From Strigamia acuminata (taxonomy: Eukaryota > Arthropoda > Chilopoda > Geophilomorpha > Linotaeniidae), in the NCBI GenBank assembly GCA_949358305.1, contig OX442320.1, positions 8,572,259 through 8,636,258 of the forward strand: a stretch of DNA of 64,000 bases, written 5' to 3'. Position 1 is the first letter of the stretch; every line of letters begins with the position of its first letter. The notes beneath the pieces are model-generated. The model was not told the origin of the DNA and ran no database searches. It saw only the letters and a program-made list of their open reading frames with translations. This document shows positions 23,331 through 35,961 of this stretch, piece after piece. The position numbers and the translations under genes are program-made.

Positions 23331-25140
23331 ATGCATAACGAAGCCGAACAGGTGAAATCACTTAAATTATTAATATTTAGTGTAATTTTATATAATTTGA
23401 CCTCTCTTTGTACAGTTTGCAACACGTTTTAGGAAAACTCTGCGAAACCGACTTGATCGGCCATCACTTCACCTAACAAGTAAAACAAGAAATATCATTT
23501 TAATTTATTTTTATTTTAATTATTTATTTAAGGTTTGGCTGTGGAGTATTTCGCACAAAATGTTCCGCCGAAACTTGGCCAAGTGGACATGCACTTTGCC
23601 GCATCGTTATCGAGGTAAATCCAAGAGTTTTAATGAAAAATTCATAATTTAACATTTGTAATGATTTCAGACGGGCACGACTTTCACCTTGTACTTTGAT
23701 GCTGGCATTCGTTTACGTCGATCGACTTCGGACATATAATCCGCAATATTTACATTCGATTTCCTCTTCCCATTTATTTCTAGCCTCAGTGGTACATTTA
23801 GTAATATTCTTTCGGCTTTTACAACGTAAATTAACGTGAAAATTTGCTTGATTTCAGATTATTGCTTCCAAATTCATGAACGACGAGGGTGAAGACGACG
23901 AAATGTTGAATCACGAATGGGCTTTATCCGCCTCGATGGAAACTCAAGACGTTAATCAATTAGAACGTGAATTTTTAGCCGCTTTGGTAAACTATTCATC
24001 ATTTTATTAAAGTTTTTCGATTAAATTACATGTGATTTTGATAGGATTGGCGCGTATTTGTCGACACTCGAACGTTTAAACAGATCGCCGACCAAGCTGA
24101 ATTTCTTTTAGCACTTGGAGAAGGAACGAAAAACGGCTGGTTTTCTTACACAGATATTGACACCTTAACGAGGCAATTAAGGCTCCTGGACATTTTCCGG
24201 CTCATCTTCGATCGAATTTTTAAAGTAAGTTTTTAAGTTATTTACCGTAAAGCTCCGAATAAACGCCCAGGCGTGAGACTGGCCCCCTATTTGGACCCAG
24301 ATTGTAATTTTGACAAAAAAATTGGTGATTTTGACAAAAAATCGGTGATTTTGACAAAAAATCGGTGATTTTGACAAAAAATCGGTGATTTTGACAAAAA
24401 ATCGGTGATTTTGACAAAAAATCGGTGATTTTGACAAAAAATCGGTGATTTTGACAAAAAATCGGTGATTTTGACAAAAAATCGGTGATTTTGACAAAAA
24501 ATCGGTGATTTTGACAAAAAATCGGTGATTTTGACAAAAAATCGGTGATTTTGACAAAAAATCGGTGATTTTGACAAAAAATCGGTGATTTTGACAAAAA
24601 ATCGGTGATTTTGACAAAAAATCGGTGATTTTGACAAAAAATCGGTGATTTTGACACAAAAATCGGTGATTAAATCTTAGATTAAATGGTCACAGGCCAC
24701 TGCACGGACCGGGCCTCAATTTGGAGGTTTTTGTAATTATTTAGAAAAAAATATAACTAACAAAAATGTTATTTTTTGAGGTGACACTTGTTTGTGCTGT
24801 GACGTATACGGCCGGAATTTTAACGATGGTCGCATCCACGTACACTGTCGCTTGTGTAATGGCGTCCATCAGATCCCATAATGTTTACTCTACTCCCAAT
24901 AACACTTTACTAACGGTTCAAGGGAAAAATTGTGCCGTGGAATTTGTGTTTCCGGCGGTCGATTTTTCTCAGGCGGAATTTAATCTGACGGAGAGCGAGA
25001 AATACGCGTTGTTGACGAACGAACAAGTGCGCTCGGACAAATGTTGTAACTCGAGTTTATATTTGGCGAACAACTGCGACTATAAGTTTGTCGAAACGTT
25101 TTGGACGTTGCATTCTGGTACGCTCCAAGTTGTTCGGTAA
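23331..25140 (+). CDS. CNPPD1: Cyclin Pas1/PHO80 domain-containing protein 1
   Basis: Cyclin-fold membrane protein of unknown detailed role. Seven exons (23331-23351, 23416-23479, 23533-23614, 23671-23791, 23858-23986, 24045-24224, 24781-25140) give 957 nt, 318 residues. The cyclin box is seen in PCTLMLAFVYVDRLRTYNP, HLFLASVIIASKFMNDEGED and LEREFLAALDWRVFVDTRTF. A hydrophobic segment (VCAVTYTAGILTMVASTY) in the last exon matches the family's C-terminal membrane region. The tail is shorter than in vertebrates. Intron 6 is filled by an inverted-repeat element with a 20-bp minisatellite. AATAAA lies near 25434. Confidence 0.88.
24241..24730. mobile_element. MITE-like element in CNPPD1 intron 6
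   Basis: The left end CCGTAAAGCTCCGAATAAAC (24244) and a degenerate inverted right end near 24703-24730 (CCGGGCCTCAATTTGGAGG) resemble the ends of three other elements in this window. Its core is the minisatellite at 24306-24670. Confidence 0.5.
24306..24670. repeat. 20-bp minisatellite, about 18 units
   Basis: Unit GGTGATTTTGACAAAAAATC, almost identical throughout, with no spacer between units. Reading frames on the minus strand stay open (KITDFLSKSPIF...), which is an artefact of the repeat. Confidence 0.95.
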
Positions 25141-25482
25141 AATGAAAAAAAAAGAATTGCCAAATTTTGAATGTTATTTTTGGAAACGAATTTTATCCGT
25201 TGATATTTGTATTTTATTCCAAAATTTTGGAAAAACAGAAATGTACTATACAAGCTTGTCCTCATTTGAGTGATTATTATTATTATTGATTATTATTATG
25301 GTAATTAACAATTTAAAAAATGCATTTTATTAGTTCTTTGTAAATTTATAAAAGAATTTTATGTGACAAAAATTTAGATGAAATGATTCGAATCGTTTTG
25401 TGTAAATATTTGTGTATTTTTGATATATACAAGTGAATAAAACATCTATGGACAAAAGGTGTATTTGCTCGAAGATGGAGTT

Positions 25483-27432
25483 AGAATATTAAATTAGATG
25501 GTTTCTTACAAACTATAAATATAAAAAAGTTTTTAAGATTTGGTTCAGTGCGCCATGTTTAACCGATTCCAGTAGATTTGTGAATACGGTTTTCGTTTTT
25601 ATCCGTAAATTTTGATTCACAAATGGACTGGATTTAGTAAACACATTAAAAAGTACTTACAGCAAACACTACACCTGTCTTCATCACTCGCATCACCGCA
25701 TCCATCTTTACCGGTGCAAAGAATTGCTGTAGATCTACATCTACCATTTGCACAACGAAATGTCCCATTAGGACATGAATTTGTTTCTACAAAAAAAAAA
25801 AAAATAAAAAAATATATTTATATATAGAAGTTTCAGTCTGTGTTTACCACCGGCGCAGAGCGAAACTATTTCATCACTCAGATCTCTGCAGCTTATTGCA
25901 GCATTACAAAAGGCGTACTGGGGCAAACATGCGCCATCTCCACACCTGAATGACTTTGAATTACACTCTAAAGAAATATAAGGAAGAAAAAAATTTGAGG
26001 CGGAACTTATTAACAGGTTACAAAGGATGATTCGGCAATAAACTTTACTATTGAAACAGTTATCTTCGTCGCTTCCGTCTGCGCAATCGCGTCGACCGTT
26101 ACACACTTTTGAACGTGGTAGACAACTCCCGTCGCCGCATTGATGCGCTTGTCGCGGACAATCTAAACGATTTTTAACATTTTTAATGAATAAAAATATC
26201 TTATTTGTCCCACTAACTAAATGGAATGCACTCGTCTTCGTCGCTGCCATCGTCGCAGTTGGCTTTTCCATCGCAAACGTAATACCACGACAAACACCAT
26301 CCGCTGCGGCATTGGAACGTATCATTGTGACAACCTTAAAAATATGTAAAAAAAAAATCGAATAAAAATGAATATTTTTTCAAAAAAAAAATTTCACCTG
26401 AATTTTCTGAGTTGCATTTAGCAGTTTCTTCTACACAACGACAGATACCGGCGTCACAAATGGAGTATGGGTCTCTCAATTGACATTGCTCGGAATTCCG
26501 ACAATGTTTACCCAACGAAGATGGCTGATCAAAGATGCCTAGATTAAAATATTCAAGGAAAATTGAAGGATTTTTATATTTTTATTGTTTTTTTTTAAAG
26601 GTGCAACGTGGAAAAGGAAATTAGAGACCTTTGTACGTGGTTACACATCGCAAACCGTCACTCGAGACAGTGTAACCGCGCGCACAAGTGCAAAAAGAAG
26701 TTTTCAGATCTCTATGAATGCAGTGCGAATTTGGGTCCAAAATACGACATTCGGTGTCACTCGTGCACCCTGCACCAAGAACTGTGCGAGAAAAAATGCC
26801 AGAAAGGAGATCGAGATTAGAAAAAGAAAAAGGAATAACTTTTTAAGTGTATTTTTTTGTTTTTGTTTTGAATTTACTCTCGCCACAGCTGTGATTTCTG
26901 TACGATTGGAATCCAGGAAGACACGCGCAGCGGCCGTAACCTTTACGAAATTGCAGTTTGCAATGGCTCAGTTTGTTGTTTAATTGGCACTGCGAATCGA
27001 TAAAGCAGTGTTCGCCTAAACCACTTCCTGTAACGAGTGTACGAAGCAGATAAGTGGTAGGAAAAGGGATTAAGTTTAATTAAATAATTAATTATTCGCA
27101 CCTGCGAGACACGAGTCGCGTTGATGGGACACGAAACCGAGTGCGCATGTGCAAAGTCCGTCGTCGCACACGCTGTTCGGGACTCGGGTTTGGCACTGGT
27201 GGTTGGTGAAACAGCGAAATCCCAAAAGGGATCCTTGGAGGGGTGAAATTTGGTGGTTATTTTTGTGGTTTGTGTTGATTTGAGGTTGTGGATGGGGTTT
27301 TACCTGCAATACACGTGCTCGTGTTGAGGGGCACGGCGTGAGGAAGGCAAGTGCAACGTCCATTTGCACAGTGACCGTTGGTTATGGATGAACAATCGTT
27401 TGATGTTGCACACGGGTCATTGAGATCAACTT
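25483..27432 (-). CDS. Protein with EB/EGF-like and LDL-receptor class A repeats (partial model)
   Basis: Minus strand, short exons, each about one cysteine-rich module. N- to C-terminal: EB-type modules at about 27430-27305 ([20 protein letters not shown]), 27235-27105 ([20 protein letters not shown]), 27025-26880 ([11 protein letters not shown]) and 26780-26605 ([16 protein letters not shown]), then 26540-26400 ([20 protein letters not shown]). Four LDLa modules follow: about 26335-26220 ([16 protein letters not shown]), 26162-26048 ([16 protein letters not shown]), 25970-25850 ([12 protein letters not shown]) and 25788-25663 ([10 protein letters not shown]). The Ca-binding Asp/Glu motif is intact in modules 1, 2 and 4 and weaker in 3. 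It is probably secreted or cell-surface. The first exon with a signal peptide was not found, and the last exon (possibly 25514-25483) is uncertain. Confidence 0.7.
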
Positions 27433-27499
27433 GATAAAATAATGTTGGTATTCATGCGTGAATAATTTAGAAATTCCATTCTGATATGCACTTTGATTA

Positions 27500-27890
27500 G
27501 TCAGAAAACACACAACTCCAAACAGCAATAATTTTGTGCAAAACATCAAGAATTGTTAATAATTTTGTGTAAAACATAAAAAATTGTCAATAATTCAGTG
27601 TAAAACATCAAAAATTATCCAAAAGTTATCAATAATTTACTTGTTAGTGTAAAACATCAAAAATTATCCTAAAATTATCAATAATTTGGTGTAAAACATC
27701 AAAAATTATCAATAATTTGGTGTAAAACATCAAAAATTATCAATAATTTGGTGTAAAATATCAAGAATTATCCAAAATTATCAATAATTCAGTATAAACC
27801 ATCAGAAATTACCATTAATTCAGTGTAAACCATCAGAAATTACCAATAATTCCGTGTAAAACATCAAAAATCATCAACCATTACATTATA
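27500..27890. repeat. About 30-bp minisatellite
   Basis: Eleven or so imperfect units of the form GTGTAAAACATCAAAAATTATCAATAATTT (written here as two parts: GTGTAAAACATCAAAAATTA and TCAATAATTT). Likely within a 5' intron of the LDLa/EB gene. Confidence 0.85.
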
Positions 27891-28903
27891 TTCAAACACC
27901 AGAATTAATTATTACACTTTCTCAAATAAAAAAAAATAAAAAAACCAAAATAAATGATTGATCGACTCACCCGCACTCACTTTCCAAAGATAAACATTCA
28001 CCTGCAGATAACAACATTAGAACTTATTCAAAAAACCCTTCAAACAATTAATTACCAGCTGAAAAACCGTGACATAAAGCCGGAGACGTACAATCGGGCC
28101 CCTCATCACCTGTCCCATAAGACTCTCGCAGTGAAAGTGAACGAGGTCTTTCACCCGCACACAGGTGTTGCAATGCAGTGGAAGCAAAACGTCTTCTCCT
28201 CTCTTCTCCTCGCTTTGTTTTGACCTCGACCCTCCTCAGGTATTCGCCCGCTGCAGGGGAAAGCGCTTTATCGTGTTTGACGATTTGCAGCTGCGAGCCA
28301 CTCCAAACTCACCGAAAAATCTCCTTTCACCTATTAGCCGCGAGGCATCCAGCGGGAACTAATCGAGGTACCTTCGAAAAAACATCCTACCTCTAATTAG
28401 ACACGGATGAGGTCCATCAAGGACTCACCTTGACATGAATTTGATTTTTTTTTTTAAAAACGAAATTTGTTTGTTTATATTTTTGTTATCGAATTTGGAA
28501 ATTGTCAAGTTCAAGTGTTTCAGATGAGAATATTGTGATTTTTTTGTTCGTTTTTGAGGTGAAATGAGACAACAATGGAGATGGGTCAAGCAGAAAAATC
28601 TTTTTCCCATCTCAGGTCGTTGCTTATCAAATTAGAACATTTGCATCCGGACTATTTCCTCACTTTCCCTTCAGTGAAAAGTCATTAAATAAAACCCTTC
28701 GTAACAAAAAAACGTTTTATGATTTATATTCGAGGGTGTTACTTAAGAGATTCCCGTCATTTCCAACATCCTTTAGCTCAACCTCCCTCAAATGAGTTCA
28801 TTCATCCGAGGAATTTTTGTTTTTTTTAAAAAAAAAAAATTATTTTTTAAAAAAAAATTTTATTTTTATTTTTCAATATTTATATCGTACAAAAATTGCA
28901 CTT
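27891..28903. other. No gene resolved; possible 5' end of the LDLa/EB gene
   Basis: 27950-28420 is less AT-rich than its surroundings and could hold the first exon or promoter of the LDLa/EB gene, but I found no convincing signal peptide on the minus strand. 28440-28900 is AT-rich and probably LETMD1 3' flank. Confidence 0.35.
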
Positions 28904-30484
28904 TTAATGCGTAAGGGACCAGTTTGTCGGTTGGTTATAAGCGAGTAATATCGGACAATGTAGCAACAACGATGCATTTTCACTGTTCACGTGGTTTGTG
29001 ATGGTTAACCATTGCTCTAGGTATTTGATTATATCGTCCCTTTGCATGCCTATTGGGTTGACGCCTCGTAGAAAACAAGCCTGGGTGAGATTTAGTGTGA
29101 AAAAGAGAGAATTTTTATTTTATTTTCATTTTTTGTACTTTTCTCATGTCGTCCACGTTGAGTTTTTGTATTTCCTCGCGTTTGAGAACGGCGTCGAGAT
29201 ATTGGATCATTTGTGCGTGGTTTTTAAGTCTTGTTTTGCGAAATCCAACGACTGAGAGTCCGTGCATCCAACATAGAGAGGTCTGGAATGGTTTAATGGG
29301 TTAAAGGTCGTGGAATTTGAGGTTAGGCGATGGGGTCACTCACAACGTGTCCCGAAGACAGTGAGGTTAAGTTGTAGGGATTTAAAGCAAAAGCTTCTTT
29401 CGCTAATAGAATTTCTTCTGCGGTTGGGTGAACACCGCTTCCTAGCTGCAAATTTTAATTTTGTTTTAATTAGGTTTTTATGAAATTAATTTTTTTTTTT
29501 ACTTTGTGGAAAATTTGTTGACAGTTTTCCTGCAATTTTCGGTTTTGGAGATTCGTAATTGAAGCTTGTAAATGCCGGAATACCGAGCGGTTGTTTCGGA
29601 GTCGTTTTTTGTGATAAATTAGCGCAAAATCAACTCTCTGCTCCAGCGACCAAAAGTGAGTCGAAAGTAATTGGCGTGGGAATAAATAACTGAAAAAAAA
29701 ATTTAATTTTTCCCGAAAAAATGAAAAATTATTATTTTTTCTTAAGTGTACTTACATTAATGGAAATATAAAGTAATTTGTAAAGGGCAACGAAGCCACG
29801 ACTATAATCGGCACAACTCTTATGAATTCTTTCGGCATCTAAAAAAATGCAATACTTATAGAATTTAAAAAATTATTATTATTATTATTATTATTACCTC
29901 GTAGTAAATTTCGATCTCTCTACCGCGTAAATTCGAGATTTTCTTTCCTTGATTCACTTCCTTTCGTATTCGCATGAACTCTTTTGTATCTTTAAGAAAA
30001 TTTTGACTTCCTGAATTGGAAAAAAGACGAGAAAAATGAAAGAAAATTTGATAACATGTCGTGATTCATCATACGTGTATATTACGATTTACACCCATTA
30101 CCGACAACGAATAAACGATATATTTGGTATACACGAGGGAATCTTCGTTCTAAAACGCTCTCGTAAGCCTTCGTCACGTTATTCAAATATTTTCTCCAAC
30201 TCGAATGGAAGACCACAGAAGTTCTTATGAATTGTTTGCCCGCAAACGACTTCCCATTATAAAAAGGCCTAAAATAGAAAATTTATTTGTAAATCAAAGC
30301 AATCCATCGATATTTCCAAATTTATTTCCAACCTAGATGTACGACAATTTAGTTGTTTCATGTCAAACGAGAATAATCGTATGAGAGACATGTTTAAAAA
30401 GACTGCCGGAAGTTTACTCCGGAAACTAAAATTGGAGCTTTTGGTTTCTGCCAAGAGGCGCTGTACGATACCAAATGTGAACAT
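28904..30484 (-). CDS. LETMD1: LETM1 domain-containing protein 1
   Basis: Mitochondrial inner-membrane protein with a LETM1-like ribosome-binding domain. Minus strand from ATG at 30484. Exon 1 (30484-30333) encodes a basic, hydrophobic leader (MFTFGIVQRLLAETK) suited to mitochondrial import. Later exons read RPFYNGKSFAGK, KAYESVLERRFPRVYQIY, FMRIRKEVNQGKKISN, a membrane segment FIRVVPIIVVASLPFTNYFI, FPRQLLSTHFWSLEQRVDF, and the C-terminal domain CWMHGLSVVGFRKTRLKNH. The end is ACFLRGVNPIGMQRDDIIKY and LLLHCPILLAYN. These match LETMD1 rather than LETM1, which is longer and has an EF-hand. Divergent from GPD2. Confidence 0.85.
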
Positions 30485-31024
30485 CGATTAAACATAAAAG
30501 AATATTTAGGGAAAGGAAAAGCCGAATCGATTAAAAATGAAACTAAAAATCAATTAAAATAGAACACGAATCGAAAAGTAAATTTTAAATACGATATTTC
30601 ATCGCGCATGCGTGTAGATAGACATCAACAAATCCGATGCGGAGTCCTTCCAAGGACGGGCGAGCAAATTTGGTTTTAAATTTAGAATTTTTCATCTAAA
30701 TTCATTTGTGGCATCTGTCATAGATCATTTTAAAGTCATTTACTCTAACCAAAAGTACGTATTTCGATCCAGATCCATTATAAATTAAAACTTTTACCCA
30801 GCTAATACGAGCTCACATGTTGCAAACGAAATCTCCAAAAATCACAAGGAAATAGAAGTAAAAAAAAAAAGCATAAGAAAAATCCCAAATATTCGAAAAA
30901 AGAAAACACCAAGCAAAACTCAGTAAGACAATGAAAAACACACAATTTTTATTATTATTTTCAATTTACAACGTAAAAATTGATTTTTTATCGTTTTGTC
31001 CTTCGCATCGTTTTGTAGGTCGAA
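30485..31024. promoter_or_regulatory. Divergent upstream region LETMD1 / GPD2
   Basis: 540 bp between the start codons. A TTTTGTAG acceptor just before the GPD2 ATG (ending 31018) suggests a leader intron there. No other gene is visible. Confidence 0.5.
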
Positions 31025-34000
31025 ATGGCGTCGTCTGCTCGCATCCGTCGTATAGTAGCTGGAGGTTTGGTGGTCGGAGGAGGCGCATTGGCTTACATAG
31101 CATCCGATTTTGTACAGAATGAGGTACAACGCAATGCTAATTCCACATTTCATAAAATAAATTGGGTTTATATAAACAAATTTTCATAAAAATTGTTTAT
31201 TTTTAGAAATACAGCCCGAGAAGAGTGTACGCTGCTGATGAATTGAATGTTCGACCGACGAAACCTTTTCCGACCCGTGCAGCTCAAATTAATGCTCTAA
31301 AATGTACACCAGAATTTGACGTCTTGGTGATTGGTGGAGGTGCAACTGGCAGTGGTGTTGCTCTCGATGCAGTGACGAGAGGTTAAAATAGTCAATTGCT
31401 TATAATGCATTATATATCTATATATCTATATCTCTTGTTCATTTAAAGGGTTGAAAACTGCTTTGGTGGAAATGGACGATTTTGCTTCAGGAACGAGCAG
31501 TAGAAGCACAAAATTAATTCACGGTGGCGTGCGGTACTTGCAGAAAGCCATAATGGGGCTCGATTACGATCAAGTGATTATTATTTGTATTATATTATTT
31601 GAAAAAATATTTATTTGTTTGTTTTAAAGTACGCTATGGTGAAGGAGGCACTCTACGAACGTGCTAATCTTCTTAAAATTGCTCCTCATCTTTCTTATCC
31701 TTTGCCTATCATGTTACCGGTTTACAAGTGAGCTTATTTTAATTAAATTCGCGCTTTTAAACGTTGATTTTTTTGTTTTGTTTTTTAGGTGGTGGCAAGT
31801 TCCGTATTACTGGTTTGGAATCAAGGCGTACGACGTAGTGGCGGGCAGCAAATGCTTGAAAAGCAGTTATTTTCTTTCGAAAAGCGACGCGCTCGAGTTA
31901 TTTCCGATGTTAAAAAGGGAGAAACTGTGCGGCGCAATTGTTTATTACGATGGTAATGAAGGAAATTAGAAAAGGAACGATTTATTGTCGATTGTGTTTA
32001 ATATAGGACAACACAACGACGCTCGAATGAATATTTTACTCGCCTTAACCGCCGCTCGGCACGGAGCAGCTATATCAAATCACGTAACCGTCACTTCACT
32101 GTTGAAGAAGAAAAACGAAGAAACCGGAGTAGAAACTCTAAGCGGGGCTAAATGCAAAGACAACATCAGTGGACAGGAGTTCGAAGTCCACGCCAAATGC
32201 GTGGTGAACGCTGCAGGACCTTTCACAGACTCAATTCGTGGAATGGCCGACGCTAATGCGAGAAAAATCTGTCAGCCCAGCTCGGGTGTTCACATAATTT
32301 TACCGAATTATTACAGTCCTCGAAAAATGGGTCTGTTGGATCCAGCGACCAGCGACGGACGAGTTATTTTCTTCTTGCCGTGGCAAGGCGGAACGATTGC
32401 GGGAACCACCGACAAACCGACCGAAATAACGCGAAGTCCGGCCCCAACTGAAGATGATATTCAATTTATCTTGCGAGAAGTTCGACATTATCTTTCTTCG
32501 GATATCGATGGTAGAATTTAAAATATTTTTAAATATATTTTTTAATATTTTTCTATATTTTTCTAGTGCGACGCGGTGACGTGTTGTCCGCGTGGTCGGG
32601 TATTCGGCCCCTGGTGCTTGACCCTAACAAGGCCAACACCGAAAACATTGCTCGAAATCATATCATCCACGTGAGCGATAGTAAATTAGTCACGATTGCC
32701 GGTAATTGATCTATTAAAGTTGAATAAATCGGAGTTTAATCGGTAATTTTTGGAGTTAAACAGGTGGAAAATGGACAACTTACCGATCAATGGCCAAAGA
32801 AACCGTCGATGCGGCCATCAAAGCGTGTAATTTGACTCCGGCACGCGATTGCCAAACCGACGGCATGTTTCTCGAAGGTGGACACTGCTACAGTCCGTTA
32901 ATGCACATCAGACTCACGCAGGATTTCGGCCTGGACACCGAAGTAAATTTTTAACGCGAGAAATATTTTCCCCCACAAATAAATTAATATTTGCACGCAA
33001 TCGAAAGGTGTCGCACCATTTGTCGGAGACATACGGCGATCGAGCGTTTTCGGTCGCGAAGTTGGCTCGTTTGACCGGACTTCGATGGCCCATCGTGGGC
33101 AAGCGCCTCCACCCGGAGTTCCCCTACATCGAAGCCGAAGTTTGTCCATTTAAATTTGTTAAAGTTTTTTTAATTTAATTTAAATTTTTCGTTAGGTGCG
33201 TTATGCAATCAGAGAGTACGCACAAACCGCCATCGATGTTCTCGCGAGACGTTTGCGAATTTCCTTCCTGAACGTTCAAGCGGCCGAAGAGGCGCTGCCA
33301 CGCATCGTTGAAATCATGGCCGAAGAACTGAAGTGGTCGAAAGCCGAAATGAAGGTTTTTGACGCTCGATCGCGTCGTTTGAGCGCGCGGAATTAATTGA
33401 TGGGTTAATTTAGAGCCAGATGGAAAAGGCCGAAGAGTTTTTAAAGACCGAGATGGGGATGGAGGTGAACAAAGCGTCGGTGGAAGAGGCGCCCGTCAAT
33501 CTAAGTCCCAAAGAAATCAACGAATACATCAAACGATTCGAAGTTATGGACTCGGAACGAAAGGGATACATCAGCATAAATGATCTACGACGAAGTTTCA
33601 AGGTGAAATCGAGTGATTAGTCGATGAAAAATGGAATTAAACCGAATTAATGTTTATAGAAACACAACGAACTCGTGACGGAACAAGAATTGCATCAAAT
33701 CCTACGCGAAGTTGACACGAATCGTAACGGACAAGTGGAACTTAGCGAATATCTCCAGGTTTCGACGCGATTGATTAAATCTCTCGCTTTTAAATTCTTC
33801 CTCGCTTTGTAACATTTCCTTTGCTACTTAACCAAACACTGCACTAGATTTGCCAACTGCTGAAAATCCGAGCGAAGCCTGAAAGAACTAAATGTTTCCC
33901 CGGATTCCAATCGAAAACCACGCCCGAGTCGCCTCCCACGCCTTTCCCAGAACCTTGCCATCGCGAGGACCCTTGCATACCCGATCCGCACGTATCCGAA

Positions 34001-34334
34001 CCTGCTCCCGCACCCGAACCCATGCCGCCCTGTCCGCCTCCCGTGTGCGAAGAACAAGAGTACTGTTCGCCGCCCGACTCGCAGGATGAATCCACGTGCA
34101 ATTGCCCTGCATTTTTACCCCGAGCATAGTAAAATTTAGATTTAATGGACACGGAGCTGAATTTTTAGTTTGAAGTTGAATTAATTCGATGTTTTGAACG
34201 TTTTTTTTCGTGGTTTTCAGATGATGAGCGCGCGCAAATCGGGTACAACCGCGTACAGCCGTTTTGCCATTCAAGCAGATCGCGAATACGAATCCAACAA
34301 GTCATCGGTGGAGAGAAGTGGAGGGGGCCTTTAA
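31025..34334 (+). CDS. GPD2: Mitochondrial glycerol-3-phosphate dehydrogenase (FAD)
   Basis: Inner-membrane flavoenzyme that oxidises glycerol-3-phosphate to dihydroxyacetone phosphate and passes electrons to ubiquinone. The N-terminus has a basic leader and hydrophobic stretch ([17 protein letters not shown]). FAD-binding motif [22 protein letters not shown], then [17 protein letters not shown], the DAO domain ([19 protein letters not shown]), [13 protein letters not shown] and [14 protein letters not shown]. The C-terminus has two EF-hands: a degenerate one ([12 protein letters not shown]) and a canonical one ([12 protein letters not shown]). The last exon, 34221-34334, gives the usual C-terminus ending in CGGL-like GGGL. 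An alternative last exon lies in the intron before it. The 3' end converges on SEC61B, with AATAAA near 34453. Confidence 0.96.
33848..34129 (+). CDS. Candidate alternative terminal exon of GPD2
   Basis: The 462-bp intron after codon ...SEYLQ (donor at 33759) contains an in-phase open frame of 93 codons plus stop, directly after a CACTAG acceptor at 33847. It begins [17 protein letters not shown], which could extend the EF-hand exit helix, and continues with a Pro/Cys/Glu-rich tail ([18 protein letters not shown]) to a TAG at 34129. GC content is far above the surrounding introns, as in the coding exons. Seen: phase, acceptor, composition. Inferred: use as an alternative end. No clear AATAAA follows. 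Confidence 0.55.
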   Translation: MCQLLKIRAKPERTKCFPGFQSKTTPESPPTPFPEPCHREDPCIPDPHVSEPAPAPEPMPPCPPPVCEEQEYCSPPDSQDESTCNCPAFLPRA

Positions 34335-34664
34335 AAAAAAAGTTTTGAAATCGTGTGTTTTAATTAATTTAAAAAATATGTACAATGACGGTTGCCACCC
34401 ATTTCCTCCATCCCATTTTATGGTATAAAAATTATAAATTTACGGAGGTTTAAATAAATGTTTTTATTTTTTTTTTCTTCCTATGTAACGCTTTTTCAAA
34501 GGGATTGTATATTGAACTCGAAAAAAAAACAAAAAAAAACCCTTTTTCTCTAAATTTCCAAGTCAAATAAATTGTTTTACTATCCATTTTGTTTGTACAG
34601 TGGTTTATTTTTCGATGGAAATGGTCCCAAGTTGAGTTTTAATTACATTTCGTTTTTGATTTAT

Positions 34665-35190
<526 letters not shown>

Positions 35191-35516
35191 TTTTAAAGTA
35201 CACGATACAGGAAAACCACGTCACCAGATCGGGAAGAGAAGTAAAGGACCGGAAATTGGTTTGCGCAGTCGCAGAACGTATGACTTGGTTTGATTCTGTT
35301 GCACAACGTATTGGAATTTTAAAAAGAGTTTTTATTTTGCGGGTTTTGGTCGGTGCGGAGATTTTTATTGGTGATTTTGTAGATTGGTTTTGTGTTTAAA
35401 AATTAAAAATTGTTAAAGTTTTTGCTCGGAAGTTGGATGATTCAATTTATTTGCGTTTTTACGAGGCAATTTTAAAATTTAGTGCGCATTTTTGAAACTT
35501 TGTGACACATACGTCA

Positions 35517-35699
35517 TCAACCACAACCACTGTTTCCGGTCTGCGGGCTTTTTCTGAGGCCGATCCCGTAATAAATACCGACTTTTGTTATACATCCTAA
35601 AAAGTGTAAAATATTGAAAAACACACAGATTAAAAGCTCCGAACTAACAAAAATTGATATTTCCATCGCATAATCTTTTAGCACATATTTTCTGAACAA
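35517..35699 (-). CDS. Possible small membrane protein, 60 codons
   Basis: Open frame on minus starting MFRKYVLKDYAMEI, with a long hydrophobic centre (ISIFVSSELLICVFFNILHF). It lies in the gap between SEC61B and KPNB1. A TTGTTCAG acceptor-like site occurs just before the ATG, so this may be part of a larger spliced gene. No family recognised; it could be chance. Confidence 0.25.
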   Translation of the reverse strand: MFRKYVLKDYAMEISIFVSSELLICVFFNILHFLGCITKVGIYYGIGLRKSPQTGNSGCG

Positions 35700-35961
35700 A
35701 CAAAAGTAAAAAGTAATATTTCAATGAAACAAGGACCCCCATTGGTCGATCGTATACATAACTCAATGCAAGCCATCCAACCGTTGACCAATCACAAGTG
35801 TTTTTGCTACGCCATCTCGGCTCTTGTTATAGCCGGAATTCGTATTTGTGCGCGCAACCCATGTGGGCTGTTCGCCGGTGAAAGGAATAGGTAGGAGGGA
35901 GTTTTGCCATTTAGCCGTTTTTTTTAGACAAAAGAAAAGTGATCATTACCACTAACCAACT

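Noticed and set aside
24177-24659. Minus-strand ORFs rich in KITDF and SPIFCQN
   Set aside because: Artefact of the CNPPD1 intron minisatellite.
24306-24670. Possible CRISPR-like array of 20-bp repeats
   Set aside because: Units are head to tail with no spacers, and the genome is eukaryotic. It is an intronic minisatellite.
33824-34274. Minus-strand ORFs in the last GPD2 intron
   Set aside because: They are the antisense of the candidate alternative GPD2 exon, whose plus-strand frame is in phase with the gene and has a proper acceptor.
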